The position numbers and the translations under genes were made by a program. A stretch of DNA of 64,000 nt from Corallincola holothuriorum (lineage in GTDB: Bacteria > Pseudomonadota > Gammaproteobacteria > Enterobacterales > Neiellaceae), in contig NZ_QPID01000010.1 in the NCBI RefSeq assembly GCF_003336225.1, positions 62,001 to 126,000 on the forward strand, in the 5' to 3' direction. The notes beneath the pieces were generated by a model. It worked only from the letters and a program-made list of their open reading frames with translations. It did no database searches and had not been told where the DNA came from. Shown piece after piece: positions 54,012 to 63,397 of the stretch (position 1 is its first letter; the number at the start of each line of letters is the position of its first letter).

Positions 54012-54581
54012 TCATTGGTTGGCGATGGCTTGCCAGCTCGCATTCGCGGCGGTGGCGATCATCGCATCATTCAAAATAAAACTGCCTTCAATATGCCGCC
54101 GCGCTAGGGCGGCACAGCTTTCAATACCTATCGCTCCGAGCACTTCAACAGGTAAAGGTTTCAGTTGTTGTGCCGCGAGCCCCGCCTCTAACATCGCGGC
54201 AAGTGGCAAAAATAGCTGTTGTCGTCGTTTGATTAAGTGCGCGAGCTGCGATTTATCGGTGACATGACGGGATAACTCCCAGCCATGTAATGTGTCTGGG
54301 TGGGCGATTAGATATTGAAACAGTGCTTGCCAGATCTGGGTAAATTGTTGCTCCAGGCTGACACCCAGCCGATGTTGTTTGAAGCAGGCATCAGCGATTA
54401 GCTCCAAATTGTTTTCCAGAGTCTCCAGCAGCAGGGTCTGTTTATCTTTAAAGTAGAGATAAAGAGTGCCTGCCGCCATATCGGCGTGCTGCGCTATTTC
54501 GCCCATGGTGGTGCCGTGAAACCCTTTATTGGCAAGGGTGACACTGGCTGCTTGGAGAATTCGTCGTCGTTTGTCCATCAT
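54012..54581 (-). CDS. TetR-family repressor of the efflux operon
   Basis: This 189-residue protein has a TetR helix-turn-helix at residues ~5-50 (ASVTLANKGFHGTTMGEIAQHADMAAGTLYLYFKDK) and a variable ligand-binding half. It is the first gene of the tetR-adaptor-pump operon. A perfect 22-base palindrome lies 15 bases upstream of its start, so it probably represses its own operon and is released by pump substrates. Confidence 0.92.
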   Translation of the reverse strand: MMDKRRRILQAASVTLANKGFHGTTMGEIAQHADMAAGTLYLYFKDKQTLLLETLENNLELIADACFKQHRLGVSLEQQFTQIWQALFQYLIAHPDTLHGWELSRHVTDKSQLAHLIKRRQQLFLPLAAMLEAGLAAQQLKPLPVEVLGAIGIESCAALARRHIEGSFILNDAMIATAANASWQAIANQ

Positions 54582-54595
54582 CGCTATCGCATTAT

Positions 54596-54617
54596 AATGA
54601 ATGAGCGTTCATTCATT
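54596..54617. promoter_or_regulatory. TetR operator palindrome
   Basis: AATGAATGA-gcgt-TCATTCATT is a perfect 9-bp inverted repeat with a 4-base spacer, located 15 bases before the tetR start and within the likely promoter. Confidence 0.8.
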
Positions 54618-54722
54618 TTGTAAGATTTGTAACAGCTGATGAAAAATCAGCAGTTGATTTCGCTCACGTTCGTGGCTGGCTTGCAGTAAAATCGCCACCT
54701 CAAGTTTAGTCTGTGAGTCAGA

Positions 54723-56738
54723 ATGAAGTTAAACCCTGGGCAAGCTAACGCCGTCAAACATATCTCTGGACCTTGTCTGGTGCTTGCTGGAGCCGGTTCC
54801 GGTAAGACGCGAGTGATCACTTTGAAGATTGCTCATCTGGTGCGTCAATGTGGCTATCAAGCTCGGCATATCGCGGCGGTGACCTTTACTAATAAGGCGG
54901 CGCGGGAGATGAAGGAGCGCGTGGGACAGACCTTAGGCCGCAAAGAGGCTCGGGGCTTGATTGTTTCCACCTTTCATACCTTAGGGCTAACTATTCTCAA
55001 GCGTGAAGTGACTACCTTGGGGATGAAAGCCGGTTTTACTTTGTTTGATGATCAGGACAGTCGTGCGCTCATTAGCGAGCTCACCGAGAAAGAGTACGAC
55101 GGCGATAAAGATCAGATTAACTTGTTGTTGAATCAGATCTCCCGCTGGAAGAACGACCTGATCTTACCGCCACAGGCCATTAAGATGGCTGAAAGTGGTG
55201 GTGAACAGATCCTTGCTATGTTGTATGAGCGCTACCAGCGCCACCTGACGGCATACAATGCTCTCGACTTCGATGATCTTATCCTGCTGCCAACGCTGCT
55301 ATTGAAGCAAAATGAACAGGTGCGCCAGCGTTGGCGTGATCGTATTCGCTATCTGCTGGTGGATGAGTATCAAGATACCAATACCAGCCAATATGAATTG
55401 GTGAAGCTACTTGTGGGCGAGCGTGCGCGCTTTACCGTGGTGGGTGATGATGATCAGTCAATCTACTCATGGCGCGGCGCGCAGCCGAAAAACCTGGCCT
55501 TGCTGCAACAAGATTTTCCGTCATTAGAGGTGGTTAAGTTGGAGCAGAACTATCGCTCCACGGGCTGCATCTTGAACGCGGCTAATATCTTGATCGCCAA
55601 CAATGACCATATTTTCGATAAACGCCTGTTCAGCGAGTTGGGTTACGGTGAGCGTTTGCGAGTGCTTTATGCCAAGGATGAGGAGCATGAAGCTGAGCGC
55701 ACGGTGGCAGAGCTGCTGAGCCATAAGTTTATGAAACGCACCAACTATAAAGATTACGCCATTCTCTATCGCGGCAATCATCAGTCACGACTGATTGAAA
55801 AATCGCTGATGACCAACCGTATTCCATACAAGATCTCCGGTGGTACCAGCTTTTTCTCCCGCGCCGAGATCAAAGACATGATGAGTTATTTGCGTCTGTT
55901 GGTGAATCATGATGATGACAATGCGTTTCTGCGTATCGTCAATGTGCCAAAGCGGGAGATCGGCCCGGCAACATTAGAGAAGCTAGGTAATTATGCCAAC
56001 ATGCGTGGTATTAGCCTATTTGCTGCCAGTTTTGAGCTGGGGCTAGAGCAGCACCTGACCGGACGCGGTTTGGCTTCGCTGCAGCGCTTTACCCGTTGGA
56101 TGGTGGAGCTCGCTGATTTTGCTGAGAAAGGCGAAACGATTGAGGCGGTGCGCCAGTTGGTACGGGATATCAATTACGAAGAGTATCTTTACGACAGCTC
56201 CCCTAGCCCGAAAGCCGCAGAGATGCGGATGAAAAATGTCTCCGAGCTGTATCGTTGGATCACCGGCATGTTGGAGGGGGATGATCTCGATGAAGCGATG
56301 ACTTTGCCAGAGGTCGTGACCCGTTTGACCCTGCGCGACATGATGGAGCGAAATGAAGGGGATGATGAGAGTGATCAGGTGCAGTTGATGACATTGCACT
56401 CATCGAAAGGCTTGGAATTTCCGTACGTCTTTATGATCGGCATGGAAGAGGGGTTGTTACCGCACCAAAGCAGCATTGATGAAGAGAATGTAGATGAAGA
56501 GCGGCGTTTGGCCTATGTCGGGATCACCCGGGCACAAAAAGAGCTGAGCTTTATCGTCTGTCGTGAACGACGTCAATTTGGCGAAAGTTTTCGTCCAGAG
56601 CCCAGCCGTTTTCTCTACGAGTTACCGCAGGATGATCTTATCTGGGAAGGTAAAACTCAGAAATCGAAAGAGGAAAAGAAAAAAACCGGCATGGCGCATT
56701 TAGCCGCGATGAAGGCGATGTTGAATAAAGATAAGTAG
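54723..56738 (+). CDS. rep: ATP-dependent DNA helicase Rep
   Basis: Rep is a 3'-5' UvrD-family helicase that helps replication forks pass obstacles. The 671-residue length matches. Motifs: Q motif LNPGQANAV, Walker A GAGSGKTR (~22-29), motif [10 protein letters not shown], motif [16 protein letters not shown] and motif [14 protein letters not shown] Lys-rich tail is the replisome-binding end in E. coli. Confidence 0.96.
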   Translation: MKLNPGQANAVKHISGPCLVLAGAGSGKTRVITLKIAHLVRQCGYQARHIAAVTFTNKAAREMKERVGQTLGRKEARGLIVSTFHTLGLTILKREVTTLGMKAGFTLFDDQDSRALISELTEKEYDGDKDQINLLLNQISRWKNDLILPPQAIKMAESGGEQILAMLYERYQRHLTAYNALDFDDLILLPTLLLKQNEQVRQRWRDRIRYLLVDEYQDTNTSQYELVKLLVGERARFTVVGDDDQSIYSWRGAQPKNLALLQQDFPSLEVVKLEQNYRSTGCILNAANILIANNDHIFDKRLFSELGYGERLRVLYAKDEEHEAERTVAELLSHKFMKRTNYKDYAILYRGNHQSRLIEKSLMTNRIPYKISGGTSFFSRAEIKDMMSYLRLLVNHDDDNAFLRIVNVPKREIGPATLEKLGNYANMRGISLFAASFELGLEQHLTGRGLASLQRFTRWMVELADFAEKGETIEAVRQLVRDINYEEYLYDSSPSPKAAEMRMKNVSELYRWITGMLEGDDLDEAMTLPEVVTRLTLRDMMERNEGDDESDQVQLMTLHSSKGLEFPYVFMIGMEEGLLPHQSSIDEENVDEERRLAYVGITRAQKELSFIVCRERRQFGESFRPEPSRFLYELPQDDLIWEGKTQKSKEEKKKTGMAHLAAMKAMLNKDK

Positions 56739-56751
56739 TGGTGGACTAAAA

Positions 56752-56782
56752 ACAAAAAAGCCGCGAAAGCGGCTTTTTTGTT
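56752..56782. terminator. Bidirectional terminator between rep and cytochrome c5
   Basis: AACAAAAAAGCCGC-gaaa-GCGGCTTTTTTGTT is a perfectly symmetrical stem with A and T tracts, suited to both converging genes. Confidence 0.95.
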
Positions 56783-56797
56783 TTACTCGACGGGCAA

Positions 56798-57211
56798 TTA
56801 GATCCCTTCAATCATAAAATCGATAGCTGCCTGGATCTCTTCGTCAGAACAGTTACCACAGGTGCCACGTGGTGGCATGGCGTTGAAGCCGTTGATTGCG
56901 TGGTCCATCAGTTTGTCCATGCCTTTTGCCAAGCGCGGCGACCAAGCTGCGGCATCGTCTTTCTTCGGTGCGTTCATTGCGCCAGTGCCGTGACAAGCAA
57001 AACAAGATGCTTGGTAGACATCGCCGCCAGAGCGAGGGCCTGCCGGTTCGGCTGCCAAAGCTTCGCCAGCAGGAGCATCGCCTTCAATATAATGGTCACC
57101 GACAGGTTTAATGCGTGATTCAACAGGGTCTACTTCTGCTGCAAAAGCAGTGGAGGCCATAACCAAGCTGGTGATTCCTGCGACGAGGAATTGTTGAAGA
57201 CGAGTTGCCAT
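56798..57211 (-). CDS. Cytochrome c5
   Basis: This 137-residue periplasmic monohaem cytochrome donates electrons to oxidases. It has a signal peptide (to AFAA), an acidic Ala/Pro linker, the haem site CFACH (70-74), an axial Met in FNAMPPRG and the extra CGNC pair that defines the c5 class. It stands alone between rep and the tRNA operon. Confidence 0.93.
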   Translation of the reverse strand: MATRLQQFLVAGITSLVMASTAFAAEVDPVESRIKPVGDHYIEGDAPAGEALAAEPAGPRSGGDVYQASCFACHGTGAMNAPKKDDAAAWSPRLAKGMDKLMDHAINGFNAMPPRGTCGNCSDEEIQAAIDFMIEGI

Positions 57212-57338
57212 TGGGATCTTCTCTCTCTATTTGTTGTTATGCAGATTAATCATGATCTATATCGGCTGCATCCTGATTTTTCGATTATAACGTTAAAACC
57301 CGGTAGCTAAAATGCTAACTGCGCTGATTTTTCAGTCA

Positions 57339-57717
<379 letters not shown>

Positions 57718-57725
57718 TTTCTTCA

Positions 57726-57756
57726 GAGCCCTCGGCAATTATGCCGGGGGCTTTGT
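57726..57756 (+). terminator. tRNA operon terminator
   Basis: AGCCCTCGGC-aattat-GCCGGGGGCTTTG, nine bases after tRNA-Pro. The T run is short. Confidence 0.75.
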
Positions 57757-57856
57757 CGTTCTAACACCCTATTCTTTCTATCGTTCCCTTGTTTGTTGCA
57801 GCAACGCGCACGGCAGAGTTATCCTGCCCTATTCTTGTTTGTCTGGAGCGACCCCT

Positions 57857-59251
57857 TTGGATCTTCAGTTAGCCGCTATCGCAGCTGGTAGCCTAAGTCT
57901 GCTTTTTCTCGTCACTACCCTGATCTACCGCCAGCGGGCGTCGCGTTTAGCGCAGCATTATCAAAGCTCAGAACAGCTTCTGCAGAGCGAGTTGGCGTTT
58001 AAGTCGGCAGCGCTTGAAGCGCTACAGGTTGATGTTCAGCAGCTAACAGAAAAAGAGCGGGAGCAATCCCTCAGCGCGACTGCACTCCGAACCCAGTTGG
58101 CGGTTGAACAGAGTGCCAATCAGGAAAAAATAGCGTTGCTGGCGCAGTCAGAAGCACGCCTGAAAGAGCAGTTTGAGAATCTGGCTAACCGTATCTTTGA
58201 TAGCAAAGCACAGCAATTTGATCAGCAAAGCCAGCAGCGTTTGGCAGCCACGTTTGCTCCTTTGAAAGATCAGTTAGGTGCATTTCGTCAGCAGGTGCAG
58301 TCAGTTTATGAAACTGAAGCGAAAGAACGTCATACCCTAAAAGCCGAAATTTTGTCTCTCAAACAACTCAATGAGCGGATGAGTGAAGATGCATTGAATC
58401 TCACCAAGGCACTAAAAGGCGACAGTAAGCAGCAAGGGAACTGGGGCGAAGTGGTATTGGCGCGGGTATTGGAACAATCTGGGCTGCGCCAAGGCCATGA
58501 ATACAGCACTGAGGTCAGCCAATCCACCGATGACGGCAAGCGTTATCGTCCCGATGTGATTGTGCATCTGCCGGAAGGCAAGCAGATCATCATTGATTCG
58601 AAAGTTTCGTTAACCGCTTACGAGCAGTATTTTAATAGTGATGATGACGTCGAGCGTCAGGCGGCGTTAACAGCCCATGTGCAGTCGCTACGTAATCATA
58701 TTAAAGGGTTAGGAGCAAAAGATTACCAAGCATTACCAGGGATCCACAGCCTAGATTACGTATTGATGTTTATTCCCATCGAAGCTGCTTTTTTAACTGC
58801 GCTGGATCAGCAGCCGGATCTGGTGAAGTTGGCTTTAGATAACAACATTATGTTGGTCAGCCCAACCAATTTGTTAGTGGCCCTGCGTACGGTGAATAAT
58901 ATCTGGCGCTATGAGTATCAGAACCAGAACGCCAAGCTGATCGCTGACAAAGCGGCGGCGATGTACGACAAGCTGCGCTTGTTTGTTGATGAGCTGCAAA
59001 AGCTGGGTAAAGGGCTTGAGCAAGCACAGCTAAGTTATGAAACGAGCTTGAAACGTCTGGCCAGTGGCCGGGGGAACTTGCTGTCGCAAGCGGAGGGGTT
59101 GCGTGACCTTGGAGTGACAGCGAAGAAAGCGATTGATCCTGAGTGGCTCCAGCAAAAAGGTGTTGTCGTTGAGAAAAGCAGCGACAACGGCGCTGCCAAT
59201 GGTGAAATGACCCGACCAGTAGCCTCAGAGCGGAGCGCCAACGATGAATAA
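57857..59251 (+). CDS. rmuC: DNA recombination protein RmuC
   Basis: RmuC limits inversions between short repeats and has a restriction-nuclease-like core. This 464-residue protein has an N-terminal helix (~3-22), a long coiled coil (~25-165) and the conserved domain (NWGEVVLARVLEQSGL, RPDVIVHLPEGKQIIIDSKVSLTAYE, LDYVLMFIPIEAAF). TTG 57857 is chosen because GGAG lies 8 bases upstream and MDLQL matches the family start. Upstream in-frame codons run into tRNA-Pro. Confidence 0.92.
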   Translation: MDLQLAAIAAGSLSLLFLVTTLIYRQRASRLAQHYQSSEQLLQSELAFKSAALEALQVDVQQLTEKEREQSLSATALRTQLAVEQSANQEKIALLAQSEARLKEQFENLANRIFDSKAQQFDQQSQQRLAATFAPLKDQLGAFRQQVQSVYETEAKERHTLKAEILSLKQLNERMSEDALNLTKALKGDSKQQGNWGEVVLARVLEQSGLRQGHEYSTEVSQSTDDGKRYRPDVIVHLPEGKQIIIDSKVSLTAYEQYFNSDDDVERQAALTAHVQSLRNHIKGLGAKDYQALPGIHSLDYVLMFIPIEAAFLTALDQQPDLVKLALDNNIMLVSPTNLLVALRTVNNIWRYEYQNQNAKLIADKAAAMYDKLRLFVDELQKLGKGLEQAQLSYETSLKRLASGRGNLLSQAEGLRDLGVTAKKAIDPEWLQQKGVVVEKSSDNGAANGEMTRPVASERSANDE

Positions 59252-59945
59252 GGCGTTAGCTGCCAATGCCGTTTCGCCGATTTTTGTTCATGACGACTTC
59301 TGGATCTTTAATAAGCCGGCGGGGATCAGCTGTCATGATGAGCCTACAACCGGTGAGCATGGCTATTTTCGCCTGCTGCGGCAGGCTCTATTGGAAGATG
59401 TTTATCCTGTTCACCGCTTAGATAAAGTCACCTCCGGGCTGCTGATTGTGGCTCGCAGTAGCGAGGCAGCCGCCCAATTTGGCTCGCTGTTCGCCAATCG
59501 AGAGATGCAGAAATTTTATCTTGCGATCAGTGATCGCAAGCCGAAAAAGAAGCAGGGCTGGGTGATCGGTGATATGCAGCGCTCACGTCGGAGTAGTTGG
59601 CGCTTAACGAGTGGCAAAAGTGACCCGGCTGTCAGTCAGTTTTTCAGCTATTCGATGAGACCGGGATTGAGGCTCTTTGTGGTTAAACCTTTATCGGGTA
59701 AGACCCATCAGATCCGTGTGGCATTGAAAAGCCTTAGTGCACCTATTGTTGGCGATCATTTGTATGCTGGGACGCCCGCAGACAGAACCTATCTGCATGC
59801 TTATGCGGTAGAGTTTAATTGGTTAGGAGAGTGTTTGCGCTACCACTGTTTACCCACTGACGGCGTTGAGTTCTCCCCCGTTGAGTCGCTGCTTATGGCA
59901 AAAGAGCTGTCTTGCCCTTGGTTGCTCCCTTGGCCACAACGTTAA
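59244..59945 (+). CDS. RluA-family RNA pseudouridine synthase
   Basis: This 233-residue enzyme converts uridines in rRNA or tRNA to pseudouridine. The catalytic motif is VHRLDKVTSGLLI (Asp ~61), with the C-terminal GKTHQIRVALKS motif. It lacks an S4 domain, like the short TIGR01621-type group, and its RNA target is unknown. It overlaps rmuC by 8 bases. Confidence 0.88.
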   Translation: MNKALAANAVSPIFVHDDFWIFNKPAGISCHDEPTTGEHGYFRLLRQALLEDVYPVHRLDKVTSGLLIVARSSEAAAQFGSLFANREMQKFYLAISDRKPKKKQGWVIGDMQRSRRSSWRLTSGKSDPAVSQFFSYSMRPGLRLFVVKPLSGKTHQIRVALKSLSAPIVGDHLYAGTPADRTYLHAYAVEFNWLGECLRYHCLPTDGVEFSPVESLLMAKELSCPWLLPWPQR

Positions 59946-59968
59946 TGACAGTGTTGCGTACCAAGCCA

Positions 59969-59998
59969 AAAAGCCACCCGACTGCGGTGGCTTATTGT
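59969..59998 (+). terminator. Terminator after the pseudouridine synthase gene
   Basis: AAGCCACC-cgactgc-GGTGGCTT followed by ATTGTTATGTTTTT. It may also serve the convergent small gene. Confidence 0.7.
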
Positions 59999-60015
59999 TA
60001 TGTTTTTAAGCTAGC

Positions 60016-60324
60016 TTAATTATTGTAATTCAGATAGATAGGCTCGACATAGCCAGCCACGCTTTGGGCTTTTTTCACTGTCCCTGCCGCTGGCGGAGCT
60101 GTTCTGAGAAGTGTGTCTAGATCTGTTACTGTTGGATCAAACTGGTAGTTAAGGTAGCCGGGCGTAAATACCCCATTTTTTGAGGTTTTTCCCATCGGCA
60201 GCGTTGTCCCCTCGTGACTGATCTTAACTCCATAATTCAAATAGATAGGCTCTTGGTAACCGTTGTTGGCATAGGCGGATGTGGCTAGCAAGGTGGCGCC
60301 GAGAAACATTATTAGGTTTTTCAT
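60016..60324 (-). CDS. Small exported protein with repeated EPIYLNY motif
   Basis: This 102-residue protein has signal peptide MKNLIMFLGATLLATSAYA. The mature chain begins YQEPIYLNYG and ends YVEPIYLNYNN, with a shorter GYLNYQF in the middle. The repeat suggests self-association or binding to a repeated partner, which is inference. GGAGGA precedes ATG 60324. Its family is not recognised. Confidence 0.75.
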   Translation of the reverse strand: MKNLIMFLGATLLATSAYANNGYQEPIYLNYGVKISHEGTTLPMGKTSKNGVFTPGYLNYQFDPTVTDLDTLLRTAPPAAGTVKKAQSVAGYVEPIYLNYNN

Positions 60325-60580
60325 CTCTGTATCCTCCGGGCGAGCCGTGCCAGTGTTCATTGGGTTATGCCAGCTCGCGTAGTGTCTTCCTGATAGTTGA
60401 CCTACTCCCAGGCCATCTGCTTTTAGACGCTGCGGTTATGAGGTGGCAGTTTAGGGTCTGAAAGATATTTAGCTGTCTAGTTAACTTTGTCTGCATATTG
60501 ACTGTGCTATGGTGTCGGGGTTAAACCAATATCACGCTTTGGTTGGTTACAAATGTATGGAGAGGCCTGTGGAACAAGTG

Positions 60581-61438
60581 ATGTCTGCCCCAAATACCAT
60601 TGAGATCTCAGTGGCTAATTTTCAACAAACTATTCAGCAGTTGACGCCTGACCAGCTATTGCTTGTGGAATTCTGGGCGCCGGAGATGGAAGCTTGCCAA
60701 GCGATGAGCCCGATACTTGCGAAGGTGGCGGCGGAACATAGCCATGCGTTGGTTTTAGGGCGGGTAAATTGCGCAGCAGACCAACAGTTGGCCATGCAGT
60801 GCGGAGTGAGAAGCTTACCCACGGTGATGCTGATTAAAGAGGGCAAAATGCTTGATGGCTTTGATGGTGGTGCGGATGAGATGCAGATCCGTGCTTTGCT
60901 GGATAAGCATTTACCTAAAGAGCAGGACCAACTGTTAGCTCAAGCGCGAGAGCACCTGCAACAGCAGCAAGCTGGCGACGCATACCCGCTGTTAAAGCGT
61001 GCCATCGAGCTGGATAGCTCTCGGGTCGATATTAAACTGGCGCTATCGGATGCACTGTTGGCGTTAGGCAAACTCGCTGATGCAGAGAGCTTATTGCGCA
61101 GTATCGGGATGGCTGATCAGGATGGCTACTATCAGTCGTTGATGGCGCAATTGGAGCTGAAGCAGCAGGCGGCGCAATCGCCCGAATTAAAACAGCTTGA
61201 GGAGCAGCATGCTGCCTCCCCTGACGACCCACAAGTCAGTTTTCGGTTAGCAGTGCAGTATCAAGCGGCAAACCGAAGTGAAGAGGCGCTGGCACTGCTG
61301 TTGTCTCTGCTGAAGAAAGATCTAAACGCCGCTGATGGTGATGCGAAAGCGGCGCTGTTGGATATTTTGGCTACCCTGCCCCAAGGCGACCCCCTGGCTG
61401 GTACCTACCGCCGCCAGTTCTATAGCCTGCTTTATTAA
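60581..61438 (+). CDS. cnoX: Chaperedoxin CnoX (YbbN)
   Basis: CnoX protects proteins under chlorine/oxidative stress and hands them to chaperonins. The 285-residue protein has a thioredoxin domain (~8-110) lacking the CxxC pair (EMEACQAM keeps only the second Cys, as in E. coli), then TPR helices to the conserved end YRRQFYSLLY. ATG 60581 aligns with the E. coli start. GTG 60569 is an alternative. It converges with lapD with a 4-base overlap. Confidence 0.92.
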   Translation: MSAPNTIEISVANFQQTIQQLTPDQLLLVEFWAPEMEACQAMSPILAKVAAEHSHALVLGRVNCAADQQLAMQCGVRSLPTVMLIKEGKMLDGFDGGADEMQIRALLDKHLPKEQDQLLAQAREHLQQQQAGDAYPLLKRAIELDSSRVDIKLALSDALLALGKLADAESLLRSIGMADQDGYYQSLMAQLELKQQAAQSPELKQLEEQHAASPDDPQVSFRLAVQYQAANRSEEALALLLSLLKKDLNAADGDAKAALLDILATLPQGDPLAGTYRRQFYSLLY

Positions 61439-63387
61439 GAGAGCATCGTTGCCGACGCGAGTGGGGCAGGTTTACCCAACAAGTAACCCTGCCCATGCTC
61501 AACACCCAACTGCCGCAGCAGTGCCAGATCTTCTTTATCTTCAATCTCTAATGCGACCAAGGTGCATTGCAAACCGCGGCATAGCTGTAACAGTGTCTGA
61601 ATAAAAAACTGATTGTCTATATGTAGCGCCAGTTGGTGGCTATAGCGGCCATCAAGTTTCAGATAGTTGGGCTTCATTGATGTTAACAGGGCGAAACTGG
61701 CTGTCGCAGCGCCAAAATGGTCGATGGCGAAGCGGACGCCCAGTAATGCCAACTGTGAAATGATGTTGCTGATACTGTTATAGCTCGGCGTTAGCCGCCT
61801 TTCGTCGAACTCCAAGATTAACCGTTTGGCTAAAGTGGGATCTTTGCGGCAGCGATCAATTAACCAGAGGGAAAAATCCCGATCCTGCAGCGTCAACGGA
61901 TCCAAATTGACGGAAAAATCACCACCGGGCTGCTGTTTTGCGAAGGCTAACGCTTCTGTGACTATGCCTCGCTCTAGTGCCGGTAGCTGATCCGTTTGCC
62001 GGGCTAGTGCCAGGATTGTCGCAGTCGGTAGTGCTTGCCCTTTAAGATCAGCAAAAGTTGGTAGCCACTCTTTGTACAGGTGATTGTCGCGGACCAGCTG
62101 CTTCACCCCCTGCCAGCGAAATTCAAAGCGTTGTTCCTTAATGATGGCGTCGATCAGCTGCTGTCGGCGCTGGGTATTGAGCAAAATGGTAGGTAACTCT
62201 CGGTTACCTTGATTGAAGAAAAGATTATGTGCACCTTGCTGTCGCGCCTGCTGTTGTGCCAGATCCAATTCACTTAACAGCTGATCCTGGCTATCTCCAG
62301 GACGGAAGTAGCATAGCCCGGCGTGGCCTAAGCCTTCATCGGCCAGTTCGCTCTCTTGTTCTGACAAAAATTCGAGCAGGCCTTGCATGGATCGTTCGGC
62401 ACGTTGCCGGTCGCATTGTGGAAAGAGGATGGCAACTTCATCATCATGTAATCTAAATGACTGGTTTGCAGCTAATTTTTCTTGTTCGATGCGCTGAACT
62501 AATCCGCGCCACAGTTGGGTGACCGCACTGTAACCCTGTTTTTGATGCAAGGCTTCGATATTCAGTTTGAGTAGGCCGATACAGCCGATCGACGCTTGTT
62601 CACTTTGGGTTAAGTGCTGTAGTTCGGCGATAAATCCACGACGATTGCCAAGCCCGGTTTCATCATCCTGAAAAGCTTGAAGTTGTAAGTGTTCAGCTTT
62701 CTCTTCTAGGCCAGAAAATAGCTCCTTGAGTGCGTCAGACATCTGGTTAAAACTGTCAACCAAGCTGTCAATCTCCTGCGTACCAGACATGGCTTGCATC
62801 GGTTTAAAGCTGCGTTGACTGATCTGAGCGGCTTGCTTTTGTAGCTGTTGCAGTGGCTTGAGTATTCTTTTCACCAGCAGTCTGGCTGCGATGACGGCGA
62901 CGAGCAGTATGATTAAAGTGGCGAGCATAAACTGCCAACCGGCAAGCCATAACCGATTGTAGGCTTGGGTGACATCGGCAGTCACCTCCACTCTGCCCAT
63001 GACGCGCCAGCCGTCACTTAGCTCCATCTTTTGGGTCGGTGCTTGTAACGGGTACAGTTGTTTAAACCACTGCGGAGCACCGTTCTGTTGTTCTAGTGGG
63101 GTCTGTTTTCCCGCGATCAGGCGATTATCGTTATCAAACAGTGCTATCTGACTAAAGTAGCCCCGGTCATGCAGTGCAGTGATTGTCGCGGTGATCGCGG
63201 CGACGTCCAGGGGTGAGGTGTATGGGGTAAGCGTTAGACTTAGAGCAGTAGCAGTGTCTTGGGCGTGATTGCCTAACTGCTGTTGCATCTCGCTACGGCT
63301 GTTTTGCAAGTAAATTAGCCAACAGGCGACCAGCATTAAGCCCAGTAACAGTCCGATCATTCGCAACAACTGCCGCGATAGTGTCAT
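61435..63387 (-). CDS. lapD: LapD-like c-di-GMP receptor (degenerate GGDEF-EAL)
   Basis: LapD binds c-di-GMP and sequesters the LapG protease in the periplasm, keeping a surface adhesin attached. The ~650-residue protein has helix ~8-28, a periplasmic LapD/MoxY-type domain, helix ~150-172 and a HAMP, then catalytically dead domains: RLHDDEVAIL replaces RLGGDEFAIL, and the EAL region reads EFRWQGV...YKEWL. GGAGGG precedes ATG 63387. It lies 10 bases after lapG. Confidence 0.92.
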   Translation of the reverse strand: MTLSRQLLRMIGLLLGLMLVACWLIYLQNSRSEMQQQLGNHAQDTATALSLTLTPYTSPLDVAAITATITALHDRGYFSQIALFDNDNRLIAGKQTPLEQQNGAPQWFKQLYPLQAPTQKMELSDGWRVMGRVEVTADVTQAYNRLWLAGWQFMLATLIILLVAVIAARLLVKRILKPLQQLQKQAAQISQRSFKPMQAMSGTQEIDSLVDSFNQMSDALKELFSGLEEKAEHLQLQAFQDDETGLGNRRGFIAELQHLTQSEQASIGCIGLLKLNIEALHQKQGYSAVTQLWRGLVQRIEQEKLAANQSFRLHDDEVAILFPQCDRQRAERSMQGLLEFLSEQESELADEGLGHAGLCYFRPGDSQDQLLSELDLAQQQARQQGAHNLFFNQGNRELPTILLNTQRRQQLIDAIIKEQRFEFRWQGVKQLVRDNHLYKEWLPTFADLKGQALPTATILALARQTDQLPALERGIVTEALAFAKQQPGGDFSVNLDPLTLQDRDFSLWLIDRCRKDPTLAKRLILEFDERRLTPSYNSISNIISQLALLGVRFAIDHFGAATASFALLTSMKPNYLKLDGRYSHQLALHIDNQFFIQTLLQLCRGLQCTLVALEIEDKEDLALLRQLGVEHGQGYLLGKPAPLASATMLS

Positions 63388-63397
63388 AGAGTCCCTC

